DNA from: Fluviicoccus sp.
GTDB taxonomy: Bacteria; Pseudomonadota; Gammaproteobacteria; Pseudomonadales; Moraxellaceae
NCBI RefSeq assembly: GCF_030646115.1
Contig: NZ_JAUSMX010000018.1
Coordinates: forward strand, 248,001-312,000
Direction of reading: 5' to 3'
DNA length: 64,000 bases
The notes under the pieces were generated by a model, which saw only the letters and a program-made list of their open reading frames with translations, had not been told where the DNA came from and did not search any database. A program made the position numbers and the translations under genes. This document shows, one piece after another, positions 39,901 to 48,852 of this stretch (positions within the stretch are counted from its first letter, which is position 1; each line of letters begins with the position of its first letter).

Positions 39901-42696
39901 GATCGCTTCCACCACCACCGGACCGTCACCGCCCAACCACGATGAAAGCACGCGTAGACCCGGCAGCACGGCGGCTGGCCACAACTGGGTGCTCGCGCCC
40001 ACGGTCTGGGTTTCGCCGCTGGGGTCGCGGAATTCCATCTCCATGCGCAAACGGCTGACACGGTCCACCTCTGGCAGCGTCGGCGACAGCGCGTTCAGGC
40101 CGCCGGCGTCATCCAGCGTCAGTGCGGTTTCGGGCAGGTCCTTGCTGCTCCAGTCATATTCGTCCGTGTTCTTCGGCGGCACCGCCGGCACCGAGTAGAA
40201 GCTGAATTCATCGAATCCGCTCACGGACGGATAGGCGTCCGTTTCAAATTTTCCGCGCAGCGTTACCGGCGCATTGCTGTAACCGCCGCCGTTCAGGTAT
40301 TGCAGTTGTAATTGCAGCGGCAGGTTCGGCGCAGGCAGCACCGGCGCGGCGGGCAGACCCAGATCGGCCTTCAGCACCGGCAGGCGGAAGGCCGATACTT
40401 TGAAGCAACCGCCCTGTACGCTGTTGTCGTCCGGCAGTTGCAGGGAAACGCAATACTCACCCAGCTTGGCCGACTTGGGTATGGTCCAGTCGTTGCTGCC
40501 GTTGCCGATGGCGGTAAACGCGGCGGGCAGTTCAAAGCGGGTGTCGCTGGCTCGGTGTTCCACGACTACCGCCTTTACCTTCATCGACGCTTCCGGGGCG
40601 CTGATACCGCTCAGCTTGTTGCGGCGCAAAAGGTGACGCATATGCACCGTTTCGCCGGCGCGCAACAGCGTGCGGTCGAAGATGGTATGGGCGACATAAT
40701 CGCCGGTGCGGGTTTCGCCATTACCGTAGCCGCCGCACTCCCATTCGCAAGCGTAATCATTCTCGCCATACAGATTGAAGCGCCAGGACTCGATGCCGCC
40801 GTTCCACTCCGACAAGGCAAAGCTGCGATCCGACCCGCTTGCCGCCATGATCACCCACGGTGATCCTTGGCAATTGCTCTTGTTCTCGATTTCGTTATAA
40901 GGCCGCTCGGTAAAAACGCCGCGATCGACACGCACCAATCCCTGCTCGTTGGTCAGGCCGCTCCACAGCAGGCGTTCGTCATAGCAGTCCCAGACGCTGA
41001 CCGCCGCCGCCCCCACCGGCTTGCCCGCCGCCAGATCCGTCACCCACACCTGGCCGTTCACCTTGCCCATCTGTACATGCACGCCGAGGTTGGTGACCAG
41101 GCTGAGCGCATGCACATAGGCCGGTTGCGGTTTCTGCGAAATCCACTCACCCAGATAACGGCTTCCCACTTCATGCAGATACAGCCCCTGCGTCACCGGC
41201 AGCCCGATCACCTCGAATTCCTTGGCGGACAGACTGCGCGGCAGTTCCTGCGCGGTCACGCCAGGCTGGCGGGCAATCCACGGCTTGTCCAACAGGCCGT
41301 CATTACCGGCGCTGTAGCGCTTCAGCGCCTGGATGAAGGCCTGCTCGCTGTTGTCCATCTTCTGCGTATACAGCGTGACGCCGGTCTTGCCGGGCAACGT
41401 GCTTTCCAGATTGCGCACCGTCAGCGGCACCGCGCCGACGGCGGTTTCCACCACCCCGAAATCGGCGGCGAACTTGGCCAGCGGCGGCCAAGTGTCGGTG
41501 CGAACAGTCAGCGGGAAGCGGGCGGCGTTGGCCAACGGCCGGTTGAAGGGGTCGACCAGCCCGGCAGGTATCGTCAAAGTGAATGCGGCATTGGCCGGGA
41601 ACGGCCCCTTGAAACGCACCAGGGTGCTGTCGCCTCCATCATATTCCTCCCGTTCCGACATCTCAGGTGACCAGTTGGTGGTTCCGGACTGCAGCCGGAT
41701 CGCCGCCAGTTTTTCCGCCGGCACCACTTCAGAGAACCGCACCTGCATGTCGGCCAGCGGCACGCAGGGCGCGGTCGGGCTTTGCCGCGAGCAACTGAAG
41801 GCGGCGGTGAAAGGCTTGCGGATATAAAATGACAAGGCTTGATCGGAGCCGCGCTTCACCCCGGCCGTAGTCGCCACCTGCTTGCTGAAGACCAGCCGCA
41901 AGCCTTCGCCGCCGGTCAGGCGACGGCCGCAACTAACGGCCCGCCACTCCTTTACCGCTGCGCGACGGACCACCTTGGTGCTTTGATCCCACCAGTCGTG
42001 GCCGGTCTCGCGACGCCACCATTCGCGTACTTCCGGAATTTGCTGCTGCACGAAAGCCGTCGTCTCCGCCACGGTCAGGAATCGGGCGGGCAGCCTTTCC
42101 GGCAGGTTGCTGGTCAGGCACCAGACATTGCCCGGCAAGGATTTGACAGCGGTGGTCTTGTCCAGCTTCAGCAGGAATATCTGGTCTTCGATCACGGAGT
42201 TGTTGTGCTGAGGCCAGGAATCCACGATCCGCACACCGCGCTCGGCGGTGGTGTCATAACCCACCGTCGCAAAGAGACGGTTGAAGTGATACAAGGGGTA
42301 CGCATTGAGCGGCTTGCCCTGTACGCTCTTGAGATTGGGCGCCAGCCGGAATTCGCAGCGCAACGCCGGCAGGTTGTCGTTGAATTGATAAATCCAGGTG
42401 CGCGTATCCAGCCAGCGACCTCGTCCGTAGTCCTTGCAGTTATTGCTGACGATGAACGGGTTACGGACAGCAGGGTCGCCGACCCGCACCATATCTTCCG
42501 AAAAGCGCGCCCGGGCCTGATTGACAACCCCCACATCGCCTTGCGGGGAAAAGGACTGCAAGGTCACCGTCTGCCCGACGGCGCGATACGCCGCCCCCTT
42601 GGCTTGTGAAACAAGCTCCTTGACAGTCACGGCATGGGTCAGGGAAGAAAGCAGGACAAGGCTCAGGCAGAACCACCTGACAGCAGAGGGTTGCAT
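36898..42696 (-). CDS. Bacterial alpha-2-macroglobulin with thioester
   Basis: 1932 residues from ATG at 42696 (GGAGG 5 bp upstream; a longer frame to 42855 lacks a site). A type I signal peptide (LSLVLLSSLTHA) replaces the lipobox of E. coli YfhM, so this form is probably periplasmic and soluble. Successive MG domains fill the N-terminal 1200 residues. The bait region and a Gly-rich PSGGGGGRGAST loop come before the alpha-macroglobulin domain. The thioester CLEQ is intact (Cys1468). These proteins are thought to trap foreign proteases, while the coupled PBP1C repairs peptidoglycan. Divergent HD-domain gene lies 94 bp away. Confidence 0.95.
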   Translation of the reverse strand: MQPSAVRWFCLSLVLLSSLTHAVTVKELVSQAKGAAYRAVGQTVTLQSFSPQGDVGVVNQARARFSEDMVRVGDPAVRNPFIVSNNCKDYGRGRWLDTRTWIYQFNDNLPALRCEFRLAPNLKSVQGKPLNAYPLYHFNRLFATVGYDTTAERGVRIVDSWPQHNNSVIEDQIFLLKLDKTTAVKSLPGNVWCLTSNLPERLPARFLTVAETTAFVQQQIPEVREWWRRETGHDWWDQSTKVVRRAAVKEWRAVSCGRRLTGGEGLRLVFSKQVATTAGVKRGSDQALSFYIRKPFTAAFSCSRQSPTAPCVPLADMQVRFSEVVPAEKLAAIRLQSGTTNWSPEMSEREEYDGGDSTLVRFKGPFPANAAFTLTIPAGLVDPFNRPLANAARFPLTVRTDTWPPLAKFAADFGVVETAVGAVPLTVRNLESTLPGKTGVTLYTQKMDNSEQAFIQALKRYSAGNDGLLDKPWIARQPGVTAQELPRSLSAKEFEVIGLPVTQGLYLHEVGSRYLGEWISQKPQPAYVHALSLVTNLGVHVQMGKVNGQVWVTDLAAGKPVGAAAVSVWDCYDERLLWSGLTNEQGLVRVDRGVFTERPYNEIENKSNCQGSPWVIMAASGSDRSFALSEWNGGIESWRFNLYGENDYACEWECGGYGNGETRTGDYVAHTIFDRTLLRAGETVHMRHLLRRNKLSGISAPEASMKVKAVVVEHRASDTRFELPAAFTAIGNGSNDWTIPKSAKLGEYCVSLQLPDDNSVQGGCFKVSAFRLPVLKADLGLPAAPVLPAPNLPLQLQLQYLNGGGYSNAPVTLRGKFETDAYPSVSGFDEFSFYSVPAVPPKNTDEYDWSSKDLPETALTLDDAGGLNALSPTLPEVDRVSRLRMEMEFRDPSGETQTVGASTQLWPAAVLPGLRVLSSWLGGDGPVVVEAIVVDRNGKAVANAPVEIQGALMYSDSHRKRTLGGYYAYDSTRREEAVKVPCGNRTDAQGRLLCKLPLKRSGELKLKVITTDSDGRRAATESTVWVAGADDWWFDQGNDDRIDVIAEKKQYAIGDTARLQVRMPFREATALVTVVRDGVMDSFVTTLDGKDPVVSVPVKPDYAPNVYVSVMVVRGRNNAIQPTALVDLGKPAFKLGIAQLKVGWEGYKLGVKVQTDKAVYHPRETVQATVQVSNATGRERLPANTEVTLAVVDEALLELADNNSWDPLPSLVNARAYDLNTATNQLQVVGKRHFGKKALPSGGGGGRGASTRELLDSLVYWKATATVDAEGKATFSFPLNDSLSAFRVVAVASSRDQFGNGSATIRSTRDLQVLSGLPTVVRQGDRYQAEFTVRNSSDQPEAVTLTVRSPALAKDFVKVLDLPGGQSTRVMVPVTVPKRIENLTWEISAVSPHFSDRLKVSQQVLTAVPLQTLAGALTQLSPGVPYALPLTLPAGSVEEGRIDLDLQPTLTGTLEPVRQWFRDYIYLCLEQKTTKAAGLQNPALWTDIMGDLPTYLDQDGLAAFFPGGKGSAFLTVHVLRLAKALNWTIPAESRERMLTGLENYVQGKLPKATYEYWIYDNRQDLIQRQMQAMSLLAQYNRFKPVMLDNIRIQPAMWDTHILIDWRELLRSVPGLANRETRLKEVDRQLRAQLTQAGSSVLVLNERRAERWWWFDSNEQLQARLILSVLGDKAWEQDLPLLVRGLLRHQKDGHWQDTQANLWGGMALTRFNEGVLPVNGQTRATLAGENRRHDWAVDPQPVIPAVSMNPVDPTLSLPWPKANSTLNVQHDGGGKPWLRVLARAPVPVTRPDFKGYTVSKTVEPVTQKVKGQWSMGDVARIKLRIVAAQDMGWVVVNDPVPAGAVLLGRGLKRDSALLSENDSSGWWPEFVEFAADAYRAYYEYLGKDADWEISYTVRLNQAGEFRLPPTRVESMYAPDVYGMLPNSNWTVAP

Positions 42697-42790
42697 ATCG
42701 CCTCCATGGCGAAGAATACTTGCGGTGGATTGTAAATCTTTTGGACGCAACCCGACGTTCCGCTTTTCCCTATTTTTACCGGAGGCCTCC

Positions 42791-43327
42791 ATGGCGCTCA
42801 TCACCTTCCACCCCAGCCTCGACACCCTGCTCACCGAATGGCGCGACGCCCTCAACCAGGACTTTACCGCCTACCACAACCACTGCTACCGCGTGCTGAA
42901 TTACTTCGCCGCACTCAGCAACCGGGATGATGCCGAGTCCCTGGACATGGCCGCGATTGCCGTGGTCTTCCATGACATAGGCATCTGGAGCCACAACACC
43001 TTCGACTATCTGGAACCCTCCAGCCGTCTGGCCACAGCCTGGTTACTGGATCACGGGCTGGAAGACCGGATTCCCGAAGTCAACGCCATGATCCTCAATC
43101 ATCACAAGGTCACCGCCTGCCCCGACGACCCCATGGCCGAAGCCTTCCGCCGCGCAGACTGGACAGACGTCACCCAAGGCCTCCGCCGTTTCGGGCTGCC
43201 GCTGAAATTCGTGCTGGAAGTGATGCGCACCTTCCCCAATGCCGGATTCCACCTGTTCCTGGTGAAGCAATCGGCGAAACAGCTGCGCGCACATCCGCTG
43301 CATCCGCTGCCTATGTTTCGCTGGTGA
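42791..43327 (+). CDS. HD-domain phosphohydrolase-like protein
   Basis: 178 residues from ATG at 42791 (GGAGG 5 bp upstream). The HD-domain metal ligands are visible as His in YHNHCYRVLNY, His-Asp in VVFHDIGIW, and the later HHKVT and Asp in RRADWTDV. HD proteins hydrolyse phosphate esters, often nucleotides, using metal ions. The gene lies 58 bp upstream of fbp in the same direction and may be co-transcribed with it. The substrate is unknown. Confidence 0.8.
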   Translation: MALITFHPSLDTLLTEWRDALNQDFTAYHNHCYRVLNYFAALSNRDDAESLDMAAIAVVFHDIGIWSHNTFDYLEPSSRLATAWLLDHGLEDRIPEVNAMILNHHKVTACPDDPMAEAFRRADWTDVTQGLRRFGLPLKFVLEVMRTFPNAGFHLFLVKQSAKQLRAHPLHPLPMFRW

Positions 43328-43385
43328 AGCCGGCCGTTCTTGGCGATAATCCGCCCCCAAGACTGAACACGCGCCCGGAGCCGAC

Positions 43386-44387
43386 ATGACCACCCTCACC
43401 CTGAGCCGCTACCTGCAACAGAAGCTGGACCTGCCCGGCGTCACCCCCGAACTCTGCGAGCTGATCCGCCAGACCTGCGATGCCTGCCACCGCATCAGCG
43501 ACGCCATCGGCAAAGGCGCGCTGGCAGGTGTGCTGGGTCAGGCCGGTTCCGAAAACATCCAGGGCGAAGAACAGAAGAAACTGGACATCATCACCAACGA
43601 CCTGATGATTGCGGCAACGCTGGGCGGCGGCTGTGTCGCCGGGCTGGCCTCCGAGGAAATGGACGAAATCCTGCCGGTGCCGGATGGCATGAAGGAAGGC
43701 CGCTACCTGCTGCTGTTCGACCCGCTGGACGGCTCTTCCAACATTGATGTCAACATCTCGGTTGGCACCATTTTTTCCATCCTGGAGCGTCCGGAAGGCA
43801 ACAGCCCGGTGACGGAACAGGACTTCCTGCAACCGGGCAACAAGCAGGTGGCGGCGGGCTACATCGTTTACGGTCCCTCCACGCTGCTGGTGCTGACGCT
43901 GGGCCACGGCTCCGACGGTTTCACCCTTGACCGCGAACAGGGCGTGTTCTACCTGACCGCGCCGGACCTGCAAGTGCCGAAGGACACCAAGGAGTTCGCC
44001 ATCAACATGTCGAACATGCGCCATTGGGAACTGAACATGCAGCGTTATGTGCGTGAACTGCTGGAAGGCATTACCGGTGTGCGCGAAAAGGACTTCAACA
44101 TGCGCTGGGTGGCCTCGATGGTGGCTGACGTACACCGCATCATGACGCGCGGCGGCATCTTTATGTACCCCTACGACGTCAAGGACCCCGGCAAGCCGGG
44201 CAAGCTGCGCCTGATGTATGAAGCCAACCCGATGAGCTTCATCATCGAACAGGCCGGCGGCGCTTCCACCACCGGCCGCTTGCGGATTCTGGATGTGGAA
44301 CCGACCAGCCTGCACCAGCGGGTGCCGGTGGTGCTGGGCTCGGCCAATGAAGTGGAACGGGTGACGGGGTATCATCTGGAGGATTGA
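43386..44387 (+). CDS. fbp: Class I fructose-1,6-bisphosphatase
   Basis: 333 residues, full length. Key motifs are [14 protein letters not shown] (metal and active-site region), LASEEMDE, the family signature [14 protein letters not shown] and the C-terminal [20 protein letters not shown] at 43386 has GGAG upstream. The enzyme dephosphorylates fructose-1,6-bisphosphate to fructose-6-phosphate, the committed step of gluconeogenesis in the cytoplasm. Confidence 0.97.
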   Translation: MTTLTLSRYLQQKLDLPGVTPELCELIRQTCDACHRISDAIGKGALAGVLGQAGSENIQGEEQKKLDIITNDLMIAATLGGGCVAGLASEEMDEILPVPDGMKEGRYLLLFDPLDGSSNIDVNISVGTIFSILERPEGNSPVTEQDFLQPGNKQVAAGYIVYGPSTLLVLTLGHGSDGFTLDREQGVFYLTAPDLQVPKDTKEFAINMSNMRHWELNMQRYVRELLEGITGVREKDFNMRWVASMVADVHRIMTRGGIFMYPYDVKDPGKPGKLRLMYEANPMSFIIEQAGGASTTGRLRILDVEPTSLHQRVPVVLGSANEVERVTGYHLED

Positions 44388-44420
44388 ACCGCTCTAACAC
44401 AGGCAGACTCCCTCCCTGAA

Positions 44421-44455
44421 CCGGATTCACGACTGACAGACAGCCGTGGATCCGG
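44421..44455. terminator. Inverted repeat between convergent fbp and EF-hand gene
   Basis: CCGGATTCACG (44421-44431) and CGTGGATCCGG (44445-44455) pair with one mismatch across a 13-nt loop. The position between two converging genes suggests a bidirectional terminator. No long T-run follows. Confidence 0.45.
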
Positions 44456-44465
44456 TCGCCCGTTG

Positions 44466-46502
44466 TTACAACTCCTTCAGGCTGCGCTGCGCTCCTTTGG
44501 GCAACTCAGCCAGCGCCGTCAACGAGGCTCCGAAAGGAATACTCAGCTTGGCCTTGGTGTTCACGGCCCAGCCGTTGGCGTCCAGAATCGGGGCCAGATT
44601 GCGCTGGCGCAGCTTGAACCAGGCAATCACCATCGACGGACCGGAAATCAGCAGCAACAAGCCGGCTACCGCAATCGGCATCTGCCACCAGACCAAACTC
44701 AGGAAACTGGCAATGAAGGTCGCCAAGGCCGTACCAATGGCCCCCAGCGCCAGTCCGACCATCGCAAACACACCGGCAAAACGGGCGACATCAAACGGCG
44801 CCGGCGGGGTCTTCGGTGCATCTTTCGGAGCCGCCGCCGCTTCTTCAAGCTTGCCTTTACCGGCCGTAATGTGCTCGCCGGCCTTGCTTTCAATGGCTTT
44901 GTCCTTGTCGGCCGCCATTTTTTGCAGCTGCTCTGACACCATGCGGCCAACCTTGCGATACGGACTCCAGAAGGCCTCGCGCACGGAAATGGCGTTCTCC
45001 ACCAGCTTCACGACGGTCGCATCCCAGTCATTACCGGCGCGGTCATAGAAAATCCCGTTCCGTCCCACCATCATGTGGCCGGATTCTCCGGCAGTCACCG
45101 CCGCGACAATGGTCATTTTTTCCGGACTGCCCCGCCGTGTGCAATCCGCATAAACCAGATAGGTGCCGCTCTGGCCCGCCATTGCGGCATGACGCCCCAT
45201 ATCCTGAACCTTGACGCAGAGGTCACAGCTGCGACCGTCAATGTAAAGCCTTCCGGCCTGGAAGACCGCTTTTGCCCGATGCGAATAAAAATCCGTCATC
45301 GACACAAAGTTGTTCAACACCACGCGCAGGTAACGCTGGTATCGCAGCAGCTTGTCCAGATCGACCAAGCTGTCGGCGGCTTCAGCCACGCCCAGGTCGG
45401 TCTTCACCAGATCCAGCAGTTCATTTTGCAGGCCCGCATCATCCAGTTCGGCAATACGGTCATCAGCCAGCGCAATCTGCGTCACCGACGGCTTTGCGGC
45501 CAGCCACTCCCGGTAAGGCTGGAACCGGGTTTTGATGTCCTGCCACAGGGTCGGATCCAGCCATTGGGCATCCAGCCCCAGCAGCGGGTCCGCCACCAGC
45601 GCCTTGAAGGCGGCCAAGCGGTCCTGCCAGGCCGGGTTAATCCCGGAAACCATCGACAGGGACTGGTTGGCAGCCACCTGCATCAACGGCAAGGCCGCCA
45701 TTTCCGGACTGGACAGGGACAACTGCTGCCCGCCCAAGCGGGTGAAGTCATCTTCAGAGCCGTTCATGGCGCTTAAAGCGCGACTATCAAAAGCAGACAG
45801 GCGGGCTCGGGAAAAATAATCATCAATCTTAGCTTCCACGGCGGCCAGAGCATCAAACGCGGCCGGAGTCGCCTCACCCAGCGGCTCGTTAACGCGGGAA
45901 TTCCGCCAGCCGGTCACAATGGCGAGGTCAGCGTAAAACTGGCGGATATGGTGTTCGGAAACACCGGCTTCGCCGCTGCGGTCAGGCCCGGAGCCCGTGC
46001 AGCTGATAATGTCGAGGATGGCATCCGCTTGCGCCTGCGTGGCCGCCATGGTCGCCGGAACCAGCCCGTCGCCGTTGGGTATGGCGGGCGGAAACACTGT
46101 CGACAGGTCATCCGTATCCGCAATGGTCAGGCTGGTTTCCTGCGGCTTGCCCAGACGGGTCAGCAACTCACCCGCACCGGCCACCAGCTTGCGGCCGGCA
46201 TCGGTCGAAGCATTGATGGCCAGCAATGGCAGCGCCTCCCCGGACAACAGCACAGAGGGGTCCTTCAGGTGATCCAGCGCCCAGCGCACGGCGGCCAACA
46301 CCTCCGGCACGCGGATGCGGCCGTCCTTGTCGGTATCAATGTAGTCGAGAGTGCGGCTGTCCAGCTCCAGCCCGCGCGTCGGGCATGCCAGCGCTGCCCA
46401 CAGCTTTTGGTCCAGTTCAGGCAGGTTTTCCAGATCCTCGACCCGGTTCAACAGCACCTGATCGAAATCGCCATACCTCATGAAACGCCAGTTATGAGCC
46501 AT
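44466..46502 (-). CDS. Large uncharacterised membrane-anchored EF-hand protein
   Basis: 678 residues from ATG at 46502 (GGAGTG upstream). It begins AHNWRFMRYGDFDQVLL and has a canonical calcium-binding EF-hand loop, DTDKDGRIRVPE, at about residue 55. A long helical middle part follows, with a Cys-bearing beta-like stretch (GRSCDLCVKVQDMGRH, YLVYADCTRRGSPEKM). An Ala/Lys linker (PKDAPKTPPAPFD) precedes two transmembrane helices (about residues 585-630), and a short cytoplasmic-type tail ends AQRSLKEL. No signal peptide is seen. The same layout exists in other bacterial proteins as far as I recall, but I know no function. Confidence 0.75.
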   Translation of the reverse strand: MAHNWRFMRYGDFDQVLLNRVEDLENLPELDQKLWAALACPTRGLELDSRTLDYIDTDKDGRIRVPEVLAAVRWALDHLKDPSVLLSGEALPLLAINASTDAGRKLVAGAGELLTRLGKPQETSLTIADTDDLSTVFPPAIPNGDGLVPATMAATQAQADAILDIISCTGSGPDRSGEAGVSEHHIRQFYADLAIVTGWRNSRVNEPLGEATPAAFDALAAVEAKIDDYFSRARLSAFDSRALSAMNGSEDDFTRLGGQQLSLSSPEMAALPLMQVAANQSLSMVSGINPAWQDRLAAFKALVADPLLGLDAQWLDPTLWQDIKTRFQPYREWLAAKPSVTQIALADDRIAELDDAGLQNELLDLVKTDLGVAEAADSLVDLDKLLRYQRYLRVVLNNFVSMTDFYSHRAKAVFQAGRLYIDGRSCDLCVKVQDMGRHAAMAGQSGTYLVYADCTRRGSPEKMTIVAAVTAGESGHMMVGRNGIFYDRAGNDWDATVVKLVENAISVREAFWSPYRKVGRMVSEQLQKMAADKDKAIESKAGEHITAGKGKLEEAAAAPKDAPKTPPAPFDVARFAGVFAMVGLALGAIGTALATFIASFLSLVWWQMPIAVAGLLLLISGPSMVIAWFKLRQRNLAPILDANGWAVNTKAKLSIPFGASLTALAELPKGAQRSLKEL

Positions 46503-46595
46503 AATCACTCCATTACCCTTGAAAAAATAAGAAAACCGGGGCCTTGCAGCAGTCCGGCGACGAAGCGGAAGCCATATTGCCATCCAATAAATGCA

Positions 46596-47543
46596 TTAAC
46601 GCAAAAAATCCGTTAACAAGCCGTCAACCGGAGCCCGCACATCGTCCCGCTCATTGGCCAATTGGTGCGAAGCTTCCGCCAGCTTCAGGCTGACCCGTAC
46701 ATCAAAGCGGCGGCGCAGGAAGCGGATGTTATAGGGTCCGTTGACAGTTGTGTCACGCTCACCCTGCACCACCCAGACCGGAAAACCGGACGGCGGATAA
46801 CGATGGACACGCGTCACCCAATGCTTCATCGCCGTCACCCAGTCCAGTGGAATCCAGCGGGCCTGCAACGGGTCTTCCCGACGGATGAAATTCAGGAAGG
46901 CATCATCACTGCTGTTGCGGCGGAAACTGCGCGGCATCACGCTGCGCAAGGAACCGTACAACCAGAAAGCGCTGCGGATCTGCCACCACTGCAAGCGTGT
47001 GGGCAACACCAGTGGCGCCAGCAGCAGCAGCCGGTCAAAGACGGGCTTGCGGCCCGACTGAACATCGGCCAGCACCTGCTCCATCAGGATCGCACCGCCG
47101 GTGCTTTGCCCCAACCCCAACCACGGCGCAGGCAAGCTCTGGCTCTGCGCCTGAACCGCCCGCAATACCTGCTGGTATTCCTCAAAATCACGGATGCTGA
47201 CCCGGGCGCCGGATGACAGGCCGTGGCCGGGCAGGTCGTGCATCACAACCGCATAACCCGCCCGCAAAATCTGCGGCAACAACTTGGGGTAGAGACCGCT
47301 GTGCTCCAGATAGCCATGGACAATAAAGAGCGTGCCGCGACAGTTCCGGGGAATGAATACCTGCATCAGCACCCGGTATCCGGCCGCTTCGATCCACCCA
47401 CCGGCGTGGCGCAGGCCCGGAAACCGGCGCTCCTGATCCAGGGCGTAATACCGGCTGTACCCGTCCAGGGGGCCGGAAGCGGGCCAGACGGAATCCATCC
47501 GGAAATCCGGGATCGCGGCAATGACGGCTTCCGGCTGGAACAT
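46596..47543 (-). CDS. Alpha/beta hydrolase, monoacylglycerol-lipase-like
   Basis: 315 residues from ATG at 47543 (GAGG upstream). The serine-aminopeptidase S33/monoglyceride-lipase pattern is clear: IVHGYLEHSGLYPKLLPQIL, MHDLPGHGLSSGARVSI, nucleophile elbow GLGQSTGGAI, Asp in VVQGERDTTV and His in LAEASHQLANE. There is no signal peptide, so it is probably cytoplasmic. It should hydrolyse an ester lipid. It is divergent from the fatty-acid-hydroxylase-like gene 175 bp away. Confidence 0.88.
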   Translation of the reverse strand: MFQPEAVIAAIPDFRMDSVWPASGPLDGYSRYYALDQERRFPGLRHAGGWIEAAGYRVLMQVFIPRNCRGTLFIVHGYLEHSGLYPKLLPQILRAGYAVVMHDLPGHGLSSGARVSIRDFEEYQQVLRAVQAQSQSLPAPWLGLGQSTGGAILMEQVLADVQSGRKPVFDRLLLLAPLVLPTRLQWWQIRSAFWLYGSLRSVMPRSFRRNSSDDAFLNFIRREDPLQARWIPLDWVTAMKHWVTRVHRYPPSGFPVWVVQGERDTTVNGPYNIRFLRRRFDVRVSLKLAEASHQLANERDDVRAPVDGLLTDFLR

Positions 47544-47718
47544 GGGGCGACCTCGACAGGCATCTCCGGAAATCCAGAGGGAAGGCAGGTGGGTTTTTTG
47601 GCGCATCAAGTCAAGTCAGTACGCCAGCCGGTGCTATTCTGAAATCAGTACGAACGTACCCGATTTCGGCGACACTGGAGCGTCCGGTTTCCGCAAGTAT
47701 AGTCACACAGGTGAAGTT

Positions 47719-48384
47719 ATGATTGGAATCCCCTTGGGTCTTCTCGCCTCCAACGCCACAGAATGGTATCTCCATAAGTATGCCCTGCACGGCATTCCGC
47801 AACCGGAAGGCGGCCGCAAGTCCATATCCGAAGCGTTCATGAAGCGGCACTGGGGACACCACCGCCGTGTGCGCCTGCAAAAATACCGCGATGACGACCT
47901 CTACGCGGACTTTGACAACAGCCCCGACGCCAAGGCCGAAGTGGCTGCACTGCTAAAGCTTTGCGCCGCAACAGGCGTGGTGTTCCCGGTCGCTCCCTTC
48001 TTTACACTGACCACTTGGTATTGCGCCTGGAACTACTGGCATGTGCACAGCCAGTCCCATCTGGACACCGAATGGGGCAAGAAGAAAATCCCCTGGCACT
48101 ATGACCATCACATGAACACCAATCAGGATGCCAACTGGTGTGTGACCAAGCCTTGGTTTGACTACATCATGGGCACCCGGGTCATTTCATCGGAAGACCT
48201 GCAGGAGTCCAATCCGCTGGGTATCGCCTTGCCCCGGTTCATTGAGGACAGGCTCAACACCCTGGCCCGCAAGTATGCACCCCGCGCCTTCGAGAAGCTG
48301 GACGCCAACCTCGCCGAAGAAGCCCGTAAACGCGCCGTTGGTCTTGAAGAAGCGATGCCGGACTTTGTCCGCGAAGTCGCCTAG
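47719..48384 (+). CDS. Fatty acid hydroxylase/sterol desaturase superfamily protein
   Basis: 221 residues from ATG at 47719, with AGGTGAAG upstream. The histidine clusters of the diiron superfamily are present: HKYALHG, HWGHHRR, HVHSQSH and HYDHHMN. Only the first helix and the segment KLCAATGVVFPVAPFFTLTTW are strongly hydrophobic, so it is short and membrane-associated. It could hydroxylate a lipid. Its end overlaps the convergent ComEA-like gene by 4 bp. Confidence 0.75.
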   Translation: MIGIPLGLLASNATEWYLHKYALHGIPQPEGGRKSISEAFMKRHWGHHRRVRLQKYRDDDLYADFDNSPDAKAEVAALLKLCAATGVVFPVAPFFTLTTWYCAWNYWHVHSQSHLDTEWGKKKIPWHYDHHMNTNQDANWCVTKPWFDYIMGTRVISSEDLQESNPLGIALPRFIEDRLNTLARKYAPRAFEKLDANLAEEARKRAVGLEEAMPDFVREVA

Positions 48385-48680
48385 TCCTTGAAGACAATGC
48401 GGTCCCGGTTCTTTTCCAGAATACCGGGGCCGATACCTTTGACTTCATCCAGTTGTTGCAACGACGAAAACTTCCCTTTGGCCTGACGCATGGCCACTAT
48501 GGCCTCCGCCTTACGAAGCCCAACCCCCTTCAGTTTATCAGCCAAGGTCGCCGCATCCGCCGTATTGATATTGACCCGGGCGTCGCCGGCAACTGCCGCA
48601 ACCGTGCAAACCGGCTCTCCGGCCAGCGCAAAATCCCCGAAGCAAACGATAAAAATGACAATAACGCACATTCTGGACAT
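48381..48680 (-). CDS. ComEA-like helix-hairpin-helix DNA-uptake protein
   Basis: 99 residues from the ATG at 48680, which has GGAG upstream; an ATG four codons earlier is possible. A signal peptide (VIVIFIVCFGDFALA) precedes a tandem helix-hairpin-helix domain, VNINTADAATLADKLKGVGL and LDEVKGIGPGILEKNRDRI. This matches small periplasmic ComEA proteins that bind incoming DNA. Its place beside pilBCD fits a role in natural transformation. Confidence 0.85.
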   Translation of the reverse strand: MSRMCVIVIFIVCFGDFALAGEPVCTVAAVAGDARVNINTADAATLADKLKGVGLRKAEAIVAMRQAKGKFSSLQQLDEVKGIGPGILEKNRDRIVFKD

Positions 48681-48852
48681 CTGGCTCTCCATGCCGTTGG
48701 CTCTTTCCGTCTACAATAATACTTCACGCATCCCGGCGTCCCGGTGATAATTACCGGCTAACGCTTGGCGGGTATGCAGGATTTGATTTATATTCCAGAA
48801 TCTTAGCATTGTTTCCTCACCAAGAAATACAACAACGGCAGCAGGTACCCGC

